The notes beneath the pieces were generated by a model, which saw nothing but the letters and a program-made list of their open reading frames with translations, made no database searches and had not been told where the DNA came from. Below, one piece after another: positions 1-8,256 of a stretch of 64,000 nucleotides of DNA. How positions within the stretch are numbered: the first letter of the stretch is position 1; each line of letters begins with the position of its first letter. The stretch is from contig NZ_CP046103.1 of assembly GCF_009707325.1 (NCBI RefSeq), positions 2,961,610 to 3,025,609 of the forward strand. The letters are read 5' to 3'. The position numbers were made by a program, and so were the translations under genes. This stretch comes from Pseudomonas sp. IB20. Its GTDB lineage: Bacteria; Pseudomonadota; Gammaproteobacteria; Pseudomonadales; Pseudomonadaceae.

Positions 1-924
1 CCGCTGGTGGTGATCGGCCTGACCCTGCTGTTGATTGGCTTAAAGCTGCCGCTGCTGTACGCGGTCGGCCGGCTGGTGGGCGACCTGAATCGCGAAAGCG
101 CGCTGCGCCTGGGCGTGGTGCTGGCAGCTGGCGGTGAATTCGCCTTCGTGGTGTTCAAGATCGGCCGCGATCAAGGCCTGTTCGAACCGCACCTTTACGA
201 TGTGCTGGTGCTGACCATCACCCTGTCGATGGCCGTGACGCCGCTGCTGTTGTTGGTCTGCACAAAGCTGTTCAAGTCCAAGGCCAAACCGGTGGAGGTG
301 CCCGAGGAATACCGCGCCATCGAAAGCGATGCGCCGCGCGTGGTGATTGCCGGCATGGGCCGTATGGGCCAGATCGTGGCGCGGATCCTGCGCGCGCAAA
401 ATATCTCGTTCATCGCCCTCGACACCTCGGTGGAAACCATTGAACTGACCCGCAGTTTCGGCGGCATGCCGGTGTTCTACGGCGACCCGCAGCGCCCGGA
501 AATCCTTCACGCGGCCAAGGTCGATCAGGCTGAATTCTTCGTGATTGCCATGGACGATCCGCAGATCAATATCAAGACCGCCGAAATGGTACGCAGCCTC
601 TACCCACACATGAAAATCATCGCCCGTGCCCGTAACCGCCAGCACGTGCACCGCCTGGTGGACCTGGACGCCTCACCGGTGCGCGAGACCTTTTACTCCA
701 GCCTGGAAATGAGCCGCCGTACCTTGGTCGGCCTCGGTTTGAGCCAAGCCCAGGCGGATGCACGCATCTCCCGTTTCAAAAACCACGACCTGCAATTGCT
801 GGCCGCGCAACACGCGGTGTACGACGATGCGGCCAAGGTGATGCAAACCGCCCAGGAAGCCCGTACCGAACTGGCGCGGCTGTTTGAGATGGACCGGCTT
901 GAGGAAGAGTCCGACAAAGCGTGA
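1..924 (+). CDS. Glutathione-regulated K+/H+ antiporter, KefB/KefC type (3' part)
   Basis: This is the C-terminal part of a CPA2-family monovalent cation:proton antiporter; the frame is open to the left edge, so the start is outside the window. The first ~95 residues are hydrophobic membrane segments with the CPA2-like stretch AAGGEFAFVVF. They are followed by an RCK/TrkA-N nucleotide-binding domain that begins at VVIAGMGRMGQ, where KefC usually has GFGR.GQ. Family knowledge: these proteins export K+ when glutathione adducts bind the RCK domain, protecting against electrophiles. The tail ends in an acidic stretch (EMDRLEEESDKA). KefB and KefC cannot be told apart from this fragment, and no ancillary KefF/KefG gene is visible downstream. 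Confidence 0.9.
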   Translation, partial: PLVVIGLTLLLIGLKLPLLYAVGRLVGDLNRESALRLGVVLAAGGEFAFVVFKIGRDQGLFEPHLYDVLVLTITLSMAVTPLLLLVCTKLFKSKAKPVEVPEEYRAIESDAPRVVIAGMGRMGQIVARILRAQNISFIALDTSVETIELTRSFGGMPVFYGDPQRPEILHAAKVDQAEFFVIAMDDPQINIKTAEMVRSLYPHMKIIARARNRQHVHRLVDLDASPVRETFYSSLEMSRRTLVGLGLSQAQADARISRFKNHDLQLLAAQHAVYDDAAKVMQTAQEARTELARLFEMDRLEEESDKA

Positions 925-997
925 GTGTGCGAATGAACGATATTGCGAAATTTCTGACAGAATACTCCGCAATTTCGTTCATCTCCTGGAGCGCTTC

Positions 998-1543
998 ATG
1001 GCCACCTTCACCAAGACCGCCGCCCTGCTGGCCCTCGCGCTCACCGCCGGCAGCGTGTTCGCAGCCAGCACGCAAACCATCTCGACCCTGGGCGGCAAGT
1101 TCACCTTCAACTTGCCCAAGGCCTACATCGCCGACACCCTGCCAACCGGCAAGGTTGAGGATGGCACTGCCGACACCCAGGGCACGCTGTACGCCAACGC
1201 GGCCAGCAAAAGTGTGGTGATCGTCGCCGAAACCGTGCGCAACGATGGGGCCACGATCAAGGATAACGACCCGCAGTTTCTGGATGGCGCCGTGGCTGGT
1301 TTCGTCAAAGACCAGAGCGCCGCCCTGCCCGACTTCAAGAAGCAGAACGAGAAGAAACTCACCTTTAAGGGCCTAGGACTTCGCCAGGTCGACAGCACCG
1401 CCACCCAGGGCGGTGGCAAGACCTTGAACTCCACGTTCCTCGGTGGCTCAGGCAAGCACTTGCTGGTGATCCAGGCGATTTCCCGGGCGGATGATGTGAA
1501 GGGGCATGCGGAGTTGGTGAAGCAGATTACTGGCGGCAAGTAA
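998..1543 (+). CDS. Small secreted protein of unknown function
   Basis: A 181-residue protein with a clear signal peptide: a lysine near the start, a hydrophobic run and cleavage after SVFA. The ATG at 998 is preferred because CTGGAG lies just upstream and because the signal peptide begins there; a longer frame from 884 would bury it. The mature part (TLGGKFTFNLP... GLGLRQVDST... HLLVIQAIS) resembles small periplasmic DcrB/PsbP-like domains in its pattern of short beta strands, but I do not recognise a named family. It stands alone between the antiporter gene and a repeat-containing intergenic stretch, so context gives no role. Confidence 0.75.
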   Translation: MATFTKTAALLALALTAGSVFAASTQTISTLGGKFTFNLPKAYIADTLPTGKVEDGTADTQGTLYANAASKSVVIVAETVRNDGATIKDNDPQFLDGAVAGFVKDQSAALPDFKKQNEKKLTFKGLGLRQVDSTATQGGGKTLNSTFLGGSGKHLLVIQAISRADDVKGHAELVKQITGGK

Positions 1544-1616
1544 GCTGATCTCGCTGACAAATGTGGATGAGTACTGGGGTTGTTGTGCCCCACCAGACCG
1601 AGCGGAACCCTAAGCC

Positions 1617-1644
1617 GCCGTTACCGCAGCAATGGATATGTACC
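1617..1644 (+). repeat. Dispersed repeat, copy 1 (GCCGTTACCGCAGCAA core)
   Basis: A ~28-bp sequence that recurs with one to three changes at 20767-20799 and 45110-45142. Here it sits in the gap between two genes and is not in an evident reading frame. In the third copy the same sequence encodes the last residues of a DUF6124 protein (EAVTAATDMYS). Confidence 0.7.
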
Positions 1645-1662
1645 CACATCTACCAAGCACGC

Positions 1663-2382
1663 TTACTCCAGGCTTTTCTCCAACCAAGCCTTCAAATCCT
1701 GCACTTCCACCTCACTCACGGTATGCGGCATCCCCGGATACCCATGAAACTGTGGCGTCAACCCAAGCCCCACCAAAACTTCATTCGCCCGCGTTGCTGA
1801 AGCATACGGCAGAGCTTGGTCCAACGTACCGTGGCCAATAAAGATCGCCAACTTGCCCAATGATCCGCTGGGTTTGAGCTCAGCCCTGAGCACCGGCAAC
1901 ACACTGCCGCTCAACGCCGCGATCCCACGCACCAACTCAGGCTTTCGCAAGCCCACCTCGTAAGACATGATCGCACCCTGGCTGAACCCCACCAGGAACA
2001 CCCGATCACTCTGAGTGTGGTATTTGGCCGTGGCCTTTCCCACAAAGTCTTCGATCAGCTTGGCGCTGCGTTGCAAGTCGGCGGTCTCACCGTCGTAATC
2101 ACCGCCCCCCGGGGTCTTGGTAAACCAGCGATAGCCATGCGGGTCCACCGGCATCGGCGCGCGCGCTGACAGGTAGGTCCAGGTCGGCGGCAGCGCGTCC
2201 TTGATGCCAAACAAGTCTTCCTCGTTGCTGCCAAACCCGTGCAGGAAAATCACCAACGGCTGGTTACGCGCATCGCCCTGGGTCTGTTCCAGGTACGACA
2301 ACGGCAAATCAGTGTGCAGCGTGGAGTCGGCGTGGGCAGCGCCAGCCACCAGGGTCAGTGCCAGGGCAAACAGTTTGAACAT
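1663..2382 (-). CDS. Secreted alpha/beta-hydrolase esterase (Abhydrolase_2 type)
   Basis: A 239-residue serine hydrolase with a signal peptide (cleavage after AGAAHA), so probably periplasmic or exported. The oxyanion-hole motif IFLHGFGSNEED, the nucleophile elbow GFSQG, an acid in GTLDQALPY and a histidine in GMPHTVSE form a complete carboxylesterase/phospholipase-type catalytic triad. Substrate is unknown. It starts 12 bp after the stop of cobF and so looks co-transcribed with it, though there is no obvious link between an exported esterase and cobalamin synthesis. Confidence 0.85.
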   Translation of the reverse strand: MFKLFALALTLVAGAAHADSTLHTDLPLSYLEQTQGDARNQPLVIFLHGFGSNEEDLFGIKDALPPTWTYLSARAPMPVDPHGYRWFTKTPGGGDYDGETADLQRSAKLIEDFVGKATAKYHTQSDRVFLVGFSQGAIMSYEVGLRKPELVRGIAALSGSVLPVLRAELKPSGSLGKLAIFIGHGTLDQALPYASATRANEVLVGLGLTPQFHGYPGMPHTVSEVEVQDLKAWLEKSLE

Positions 2383-2394
2383 GGGGAAGCGACC

Positions 2395-3150
2395 TCAGGG
2401 TTTGCGCAACAAATAAGTGTCCATGATCCAGCCATTTTCCAGGCGCGCCGCCTTGCGCACCCGTTCGATTTCTTCAGCCACGTCACTGACTTTGCCGCTG
2501 ATAAGGATTTCGTCCGGCGTGCCCAAGTAGGCGCCCCAGTAGATATCCAGGTCCTGGTCGGCCACCGTGCGGTAGGCATCGTCAGCGTCGAGCATCACCA
2601 CCAAGGTATCGGCATCACTCGCCTGCCCCGCCGCCAACCGACGCCCGGTGGTGATCTCGATGGAGCGGCCGATGCGGTTCAGCGGCACTTTGTGCTGGGC
2701 CGCAAGGGCCTGCACGCTGGTGATACCGGGGATCACTTCAAACTCAAACGCGCAGCGGCCGCTGGCGAGGATCGCCTGCAGGATGCGGATGGTGCTGTCG
2801 TACAGCGCAGGGTCGCCCCAGGCCAGGAAAGCGCCGACTTCACCGTCGGCCATTTCCTCGTTGATCATGCGCTCGAAGGTCTGCTGCTTGTCGCGGTTAA
2901 GGTCCTGCACAGCGGTGGTGTAGTCGATATCGCCGCGCACGCGCTCGGGGCAGTCAGCCTCGACGAAACGGTAACCGGGCTCGGTGATGTAGGTCTGGCA
3001 GATCTCGCGACGCAGGTCGATCAGCTTGTCTTTGCTCTGGCCCTTGTCCATCAGGAAAAACACGTCGGTGCGGTTCAGCGCCTTCACGGCCTGCATCGTG
3101 ATGTAGTCAGGGTTGCCGGCGCCAATGCCGATGATCAGGATGCGTTTCAT
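2395..3150 (-). CDS. cobF: Precorrin-6A synthase (deacetylating)
   Basis: CobF is the SAM-dependent methyltransferase of the aerobic cobalamin pathway that methylates C-1 of precorrin-5 and releases the two-carbon fragment as acetate. The 251-residue protein begins with the tetrapyrrole-methylase SAM loop (GIGAGNPDY) and carries the second family motif around FLAWGDPALYDS and the EVIPGITS stretch. Length and motifs fit the family. It follows a histidine-phosphatase gene by ~46 bp on the same strand and precedes the esterase. Its presence indicates the oxygen-dependent B12 route, usual in Pseudomonas. Confidence 0.95.
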   Translation of the reverse strand: MKRILIIGIGAGNPDYITMQAVKALNRTDVFFLMDKGQSKDKLIDLRREICQTYITEPGYRFVEADCPERVRGDIDYTTAVQDLNRDKQQTFERMINEEMADGEVGAFLAWGDPALYDSTIRILQAILASGRCAFEFEVIPGITSVQALAAQHKVPLNRIGRSIEITTGRRLAAGQASDADTLVVMLDADDAYRTVADQDLDIYWGAYLGTPDEILISGKVSDVAEEIERVRKAARLENGWIMDTYLLRKP

Positions 3151-3195
3151 GGGTTGCTCTCGTTGCGGGGCGTGGATTTTGCCATGTTCACGCGC

Positions 3196-3750
3196 TCAAG
3201 CGTGAGTTTCCAGGCGCAGGCGCCAGACGTTGTTGAAGCGCAGTTCGGTGCTAGACAGCGGCTCGACGTCGATCAGGTAGAACATCGAGATCGGGAACTG
3301 CAAGACGTACAGCATCGCGGCGCGAATCACAAATGGGTGCGTGATGGCGACGACATGACCGGGCTGGGTTTCGAGGGATTTCATCCACTGCGCAACGCGG
3401 GCGCAAATCTGCTCCACCGACTCGCCGCCGTGGGGCGCGCTGGTGCTGTCGGTCATCCAGGCCGTTAACGCGTGGTTATCGATCTCGCCGATGACCTGGC
3501 CTTTCCAAGCGCCAAAATCACCATCGCGCAGGGCGTCTTCGATCTGCGCGTTCCCGCCGAACAAGCCCGCTGTCTGGCGGGCTCTGGCCTCTGGCCCGCA
3601 CACCAGGCGCGGGCTTTTCTTGAAGCGGCCGGCGAGGGATAACACCGCGCTTTGCCAATCCATCGCGACGGATTCGTCATCGGGAAACCGCGCCTGCTTT
3701 TGCGACGAGGTAGCGGCATGGCAGATCAGTGTCAAACGCGTGGCAGGCAA
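3196..3750 (-). CDS. Histidine-phosphatase family protein with altered RHG motif
   Basis: A 184-residue member of the phosphoglycerate-mutase-like superfamily. The catalytic histidine region, normally RHG(E/Q)T, reads LICHAATS here, so the histidine is kept but the preceding arginine is a cysteine. The downstream features are present: GPEARARQTA, the acidic DGDFGAWKG stretch, HGGES and the second histidine in AITHPF. Location next to cobF suggests a cobalamin-related role such as an alpha-ribazole phosphatase-like activity (CobC), but this is inference from position. The changed motif could lower or alter activity. Confidence 0.8.
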   Translation of the reverse strand: MPATRLTLICHAATSSQKQARFPDDESVAMDWQSAVLSLAGRFKKSPRLVCGPEARARQTAGLFGGNAQIEDALRDGDFGAWKGQVIGEIDNHALTAWMTDSTSAPHGGESVEQICARVAQWMKSLETQPGHVVAITHPFVIRAAMLYVLQFPISMFYLIDVEPLSSTELRFNNVWRLRLETHA

Positions 3751-3802
3751 CGCAGAGTGCTCCGAAGACGAGAATCAAGCCTGCAGACTGGCCCAGTTAA
3801 CG

Positions 3803-4354
3803 CTATCGCGCAACGCCTTGCGCCAGATAGAGCACCTGGTAGCCCGTTCCCAGGCGGTCCATCTCCAGCACCTTCGCCGACAAGGTAAACCGCACCAGAC
3901 GCCAAGCCTGCACATCCAGCGCCAAGAAGACCGCGAACGTATCACTGTTATCCGCCAGCTGCTGATTGCGCCGTTTTTCCTCGGCCAGTATCCCGGCCCG
4001 ATCCGCCCCAGGCTCCAACGGCCACTCCTCGCGGTACAGACTCAACGCGTTCTGCGCCGGCCCACGCTGCACATCCAACGGCAACCAGCTCTCGATGTGC
4101 GGGCGGCCGAAGCTGTCGAGCACCTTCTGAAAACGCTCCCCGAGTAAAAAATCAGCAGCCTGCAATGGATCGGCCCACAGGTACACCGAGGCATACACAT
4201 TACCCTGCACTTGCCCGCGCTCCTGGGCGATGAACGCCTTGAACAACAACCCCTCGGTGTGATCCCACAAAGGCCCTAACTGCGCGGCGCGCCGGCGAAT
4301 CACGCCCATGTCGTAGTCGGCAGGCAAGCGGTGTGAATACTGTTTGGCAAACAT
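3803..4354 (-). CDS. DUF4865 family protein
   Basis: A 183-residue protein beginning MFAKQYSHRLPADYDM, matching the DUF4865 family as I remember it (YSHRLPADYDM..IR.R near the start, then GNVYASVYLWAD). I chose the ATG at 4354 because GGGAG lies six bases upstream; an upstream ATG at 4372 lacks a ribosome site. It is transcribed divergently from a LysR gene 93 bp away, the usual arrangement for this pair in Pseudomonas, so the regulator probably controls it. Molecular function is unknown; no catalytic motif is apparent. Confidence 0.8.
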   Translation of the reverse strand: MFAKQYSHRLPADYDMGVIRRRAAQLGPLWDHTEGLLFKAFIAQERGQVQGNVYASVYLWADPLQAADFLLGERFQKVLDSFGRPHIESWLPLDVQRGPAQNALSLYREEWPLEPGADRAGILAEEKRRNQQLADNSDTFAVFLALDVQAWRLVRFTLSAKVLEMDRLGTGYQVLYLAQGVAR

Positions 4355-4447
4355 GGCAAAGCTCCCGTGCAAGATGAGGTTTGAGCTTGCGCAGCAGCGA
4401 TGATTTCAACAAGATATGGCCAGATATATGTGCGATAAGGATTTGAT

Positions 4448-5488
4448 ATGGCTGATGCGCTCAAACCCCTGGATATTGACACCGTCCAAGCCTTTGTCCT
4501 GGTGGCCGATTTCGCCAGTTTCACCCGCGCCGCCGAAGCGCTGGACACCTCCCAGGCCGCCATCAGCCTCAAGCTCAAACGCCTGGAAGAACGCCTCGGT
4601 TATCGCCTGCTGGAACGCACGCCGCGCCATGTGCGTCTGTCGCCCCAGGGTGAGCAATTCATCGTGGCCGCCCGCGCCCTGCTCAATGCCCATGAACGCG
4701 CACTCGGCGACATGGGCACACACGCACCACGGCGCTTGGTGATCGGCATCAGCGACCACGTGGCTGGGCCGGACTTGCCCACGTGGCTCAGCCGCCTCGC
4801 CGCCTACGACCCATTGGTGATACTCGAAGTGCGCATCGCCTCGTCCCGCGACCTGGTCGCCGCATTCGACCGCAATGAGCTGGACGCGGTGATCGTACGC
4901 AATGAAGGCGACCGCCAGGACGGCGAAGTGTTGGCAGTAGAACGCTTCGGCTGGTTTGCCGCACCCACCTGGCAACACAGCAGCGGCACCCCGCTGCGCA
5001 TGGCGACCATGGCCGCGCCCTGTGGCGTTCGACATTTGGCGGTAAGGGCCTTGGATGCGGCACGTATCGACTGGACTGAAGTGTTTGTCGGCGGTGGCGT
5101 AATGGCGGTGGGCGCCGCGGTGAGCGCCGGGCTGGGCGTCGCCGCCCTCGCCCATCGCGTGGCCCCGGCCGGGGCGGTGGACGTGAGCAAGCAATACGGT
5201 TTGCCCGCATTACCCGTCAGTGAGGTGGTACTGCATAGCCGGATCAGTGATGCACGGTCCCGCGAAACAGTGCGCGCGTTGAGCGCAACGTTTCGCGGCG
5301 TATGGTCATGCCTTCCTTGTTACAAGATAGCGTCCACCCCTTATTCGATCAGGATGCAGGTGCCAACACTGCCCCCGCTGGCGCCACCACCGGGCTGCCA
5401 CTGGCGACAAAATCTTCCTTGCGCAACACCACCAAGGCAATCAGCGACACTACGCCCGTGGCCACGTAGAAATACCACGGTGAAGTGA
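4448..5488 (+). CDS. LysR-family transcriptional regulator with atypical C-terminal tail
   Basis: Residues 1-60 form a clear LysR winged helix-turn-helix (DIDTVQAFVLVADFASFTRAAEAL, then SQAAISLKLKRLEERLGY), followed by a periplasmic-binding-like effector domain. Family members are about 290-300 residues; this one runs to 346. The last ~60 residues (from about VWSCLPCYK on) are Pro/Arg/Thr-rich, unlike any LysR tail, and run antisense through the 3' end of the convergent transporter gene. In the +1 frame a TAG occurs near 5326, so a one-base frameshift near 5300 would restore a normal length. The probable target is the divergent DUF4865 gene. Confidence 0.85.
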   Translation: MADALKPLDIDTVQAFVLVADFASFTRAAEALDTSQAAISLKLKRLEERLGYRLLERTPRHVRLSPQGEQFIVAARALLNAHERALGDMGTHAPRRLVIGISDHVAGPDLPTWLSRLAAYDPLVILEVRIASSRDLVAAFDRNELDAVIVRNEGDRQDGEVLAVERFGWFAAPTWQHSSGTPLRMATMAAPCGVRHLAVRALDAARIDWTEVFVGGGVMAVGAAVSAGLGVAALAHRVAPAGAVDVSKQYGLPALPVSEVVLHSRISDARSRETVRALSATFRGVWSCLPCYKIASTPYSIRMQVPTLPPLAPPPGCHWRQNLPCATPPRQSATLRPWPRRNTTVK

Positions 5489-6677
5489 TGTCGCCGGTCA
5501 CCTTGATCAGCCACGTGGAGATCAGCGGCGCGCTGCCGCCAAACACCGCGACCGGCACGTTGTACGCCACGGCAATCCCGGTGGAGCGGATGCGCGTCGG
5601 CAACAGCTCGCTCATCAGCGCGTAGGTGGATGAGGCGTACAGCCCGAACAGGATCGCCACCGCCATCAACGGCGCGAAGAACGTCGCAGGTGTGGCGGTG
5701 GGCGCTGACTTGAACAGCCAGAACATCGCCAACGTAGCCAAGGTGCCGACCACCATCAGGAACGGCTTGCGTCCGTATTTATCGGTGAACGCACCGCCAA
5801 ACGGCATCACGAAGGCTGCCGAGAAACTCGCGACGAATACGTAGAGCAACGTGGTGCCGCTGTCGAACTTGAGAATCTTGGCCATGTAGGTCGAGGCGAA
5901 GGTCAGCACCAGATAGAAGATCGAGCTGTGCAAGGTGATGATAAAGAACACCAGGGCGATAGCGCGCTTCCACTGCCAAACTTCGCGCAACGGTGCGCGG
6001 GAGGTCTGGCCGGTGCGTTGCAGGGCCAGAAACTCCGGGCTGTCTTCGAGCTTGAGGCGGATGTACATGGAGATAAAGCCCAGCGGCGCGGCGATCAAAA
6101 ACGGTATGCGCCAGGCCCATTCCTGCATCACCTCGGCGCCGAGAATCCAGGTCATGCCATTGGCCACGGCGCCGCCCAGCAGCAGGCCGAGTACGGCGGT
6201 GACCATCAGCCAGCACGTGGCAAAGCCGCGTCGGCCGGGGCCGGCGTATTCGGAGATGAAGCTGGTCACCGTGCCGATCTCGCCACCCGCCGAGAAACCC
6301 TGCACGCAGCGCACCAGGATCAGCAGGATCGGCGCGGCGATACCCAGGGTTGCGTAGCTTGGCAACAGGCCGAGCATGACGGTGGAACCGGTCATCATCA
6401 CCAGCGCCATGATCAGGGTTTTGCGGCGACCAATCTTATCCGCCAGCGGGCCGAAAAACAGCCCGCCTAATGGCCGAATAAAGAAACTCAGGGCGAACGC
6501 GGCAAAGCTGGCCAGCAGGCTGGTGGTGGGGTCATCGGAGACGAAGAACGCCTGGCCGATGTACACGGCGAGAAAGCCGTACACGCCGTAGTCGTACCAC
6601 TCGATCAAATGGCCGGAGGTGGCACCGAGAAATGCACGGCGGCGTTTGCGGACCGTGTCTTGCGCTTGATTGCCCAT
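5349..6677 (-). CDS. MFS transporter, metabolite:H+ symporter (MHS) family
   Basis: A 442-residue protein with twelve predicted membrane segments and the MHS signatures GHLIEWYDYGVYG near the N-terminus and FIRPLGGLFFGPLADKIGRR after TM2. Family members (KgtP, ProP, ShiA types) import carboxylates or zwitterions with protons. It lies 43 bp after a CoA-ligase gene, which itself follows a thiolase, so it most likely imports the carboxylic acid that the ligase activates. The exact substrate cannot be read from sequence. Its 3' end overlaps the extended tail of the convergent LysR gene by 140 bp. Confidence 0.9.
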   Translation of the reverse strand: MGNQAQDTVRKRRRAFLGATSGHLIEWYDYGVYGFLAVYIGQAFFVSDDPTTSLLASFAAFALSFFIRPLGGLFFGPLADKIGRRKTLIMALVMMTGSTVMLGLLPSYATLGIAAPILLILVRCVQGFSAGGEIGTVTSFISEYAGPGRRGFATCWLMVTAVLGLLLGGAVANGMTWILGAEVMQEWAWRIPFLIAAPLGFISMYIRLKLEDSPEFLALQRTGQTSRAPLREVWQWKRAIALVFFIITLHSSIFYLVLTFASTYMAKILKFDSGTTLLYVFVASFSAAFVMPFGGAFTDKYGRKPFLMVVGTLATLAMFWLFKSAPTATPATFFAPLMAVAILFGLYASSTYALMSELLPTRIRSTGIAVAYNVPVAVFGGSAPLISTWLIKVTGDITSPWYFYVATGVVSLIALVVLRKEDFVASGSPVVAPAGAVLAPAS

Positions 6678-6720
6678 CGAAGGGACTCCTTGTCTTGTTA
6701 TCTGTCCATGAAAAGCGGGG

Positions 6721-8253
6721 CTAGGTAAGCGCGGCGATATTCGCTGCTTTCAGCCACTGCCGCAAGTCGGTCTTGAGGATTTTGCCGTAGCTATTCTTGG
6801 GCAATTCATTACGGAACAGGTATTTTTTGGGTTTTTTGAACGAAGCCATGCGTTGCACAAACCAGGCGCTCAGTTCGGCTTCGTCGAGTGTTTGCCCGCC
6901 GCGTGTCACCACAAACGCCACCACCGATTCGCCCCACTGCGCATCCGGCTCACCGACCACACACACCTCGAACACCTCGGGATGCTGCGCCAGCACTTCC
7001 TCGACTTCACGCGGGTACACGTTGCTGCCGCCGGTGATGATCACGTCCTTGGAGCGATCCGTCAGGGTCAGGTAGCCGGCCGCGTCGAGAAAGCCGATAT
7101 CGCCGGTCAACAACCAGCCCTCCACCAAGGTCTGGCGCGAGGCTTCGGGGTTGCGCCAGTAACCCTGCATCACCGTGGCGCCGCGCACGGCAATTTCGCC
7201 GCGCTCACCCGTCGGCACCGGCTGGTGCTGTGCGTCAAGAATGCGGATTTCGACACAGGACTGCGCGTGCCCCACCGAGGCAGCCAGGGTTGCCCAGCCC
7301 GCGCGCTGGCGGTCGGCAATCAGCGCGCGTGGCAGCACACTGATGGTCATCGGGCTTTCGCCTTGGCCGTAGATCTGCACCAGGCGCGGGCCGAAGGTGT
7401 CGACGGCCGCGCACAGGTCAGCCAGGTACATCGGGCCGCCGCCGTAGACGATGGTCTTGATGCCTTCGCCGCCGTAACCCTGGCGGCGGGCCTGTTCGAC
7501 CATGCGCTTGACCATGGTCGGCGCGGCAAACAGCGAGACATTCCCCAACAGGGCGGCCAGCCCGAACAGCTCGGCGGCGTCGAAACCGCCGGAGACCGGC
7601 ACCACATGCCGCGCGCCGCAGCGCACATGAATAAAGTTATACAGCCCGGCGCCGTGGGACATCGGCGCGGCATACAAGGCCGCGTCGTCGGGGCTGACCG
7701 GATCCACATCGGTGGGGTAACACAGCGACATCGCGATCAAGTTGCCGTGGGACAGCATCACGCCCTTGGAACGCCCGGTGGTGCCGGAGGTATAGAACAA
7801 CCACGCCAGGTCCTGGTCCTGGCGCGGTACCGGTTGTTCCAAGGTCGGCCAGCCACGGGTCGGCGGCAGCGTGTGCCCGTCCAGTTCCTTGCAGCGTTGG
7901 GGCAAATCCCGCGACGAAAACACCTGGCCGCCGTCGGTAAAGATCAGACGGGCCTCGGCGTTGTCCGCGATCCATGCTGCTTCCGATGGATGCAGCTTGG
8001 CGTTGATCGGCACAGCCACCGCGCCCAGCCACCAGATGGCGTAGAGCAATTCGAGGTAATCACAGCTGTTCTTCATCAGCACCGCCACCGCATCACCCGG
8101 TACCAGGCCGTGTTGATCCACCAGGTGCGCGGCGCGTTGGCGCACATGGGCGGCAAAGGTGGCGTAGTCGGCCACTTGCCGCGTGCCCTCGAATAGCGCC
8201 GGGCGATGCGGGTCGCGGCGCTGGGTGTCATGCAGCCAGTTGGCGATGTTCAT
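6721..8253 (-). CDS. AMP-forming acyl-CoA synthetase
   Basis: A 510-residue ANL-superfamily ligase that would activate a carboxylate to its CoA thioester through an acyl-AMP. The P-loop-like motif YTSGTTGRSKGVML, the YGQGES acyl-binding/AMP motif, the GDIGFLD hinge-region aspartate and the C-terminal PKNSYGKILKTDL catalytic lysine are all visible. Substrate class (aromatic, medium-chain or other) is not decided by these motifs. The gene starts 4 bp after the thiolase stop codon and is followed by the MHS transporter, forming an import-activation-thiolysis unit. Confidence 0.93.
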   Translation of the reverse strand: MNIANWLHDTQRRDPHRPALFEGTRQVADYATFAAHVRQRAAHLVDQHGLVPGDAVAVLMKNSCDYLELLYAIWWLGAVAVPINAKLHPSEAAWIADNAEARLIFTDGGQVFSSRDLPQRCKELDGHTLPPTRGWPTLEQPVPRQDQDLAWLFYTSGTTGRSKGVMLSHGNLIAMSLCYPTDVDPVSPDDAALYAAPMSHGAGLYNFIHVRCGARHVVPVSGGFDAAELFGLAALLGNVSLFAAPTMVKRMVEQARRQGYGGEGIKTIVYGGGPMYLADLCAAVDTFGPRLVQIYGQGESPMTISVLPRALIADRQRAGWATLAASVGHAQSCVEIRILDAQHQPVPTGERGEIAVRGATVMQGYWRNPEASRQTLVEGWLLTGDIGFLDAAGYLTLTDRSKDVIITGGSNVYPREVEEVLAQHPEVFEVCVVGEPDAQWGESVVAFVVTRGGQTLDEAELSAWFVQRMASFKKPKKYLFRNELPKNSYGKILKTDLRQWLKAANIAALT

Positions 8254-8256
8254 GGT

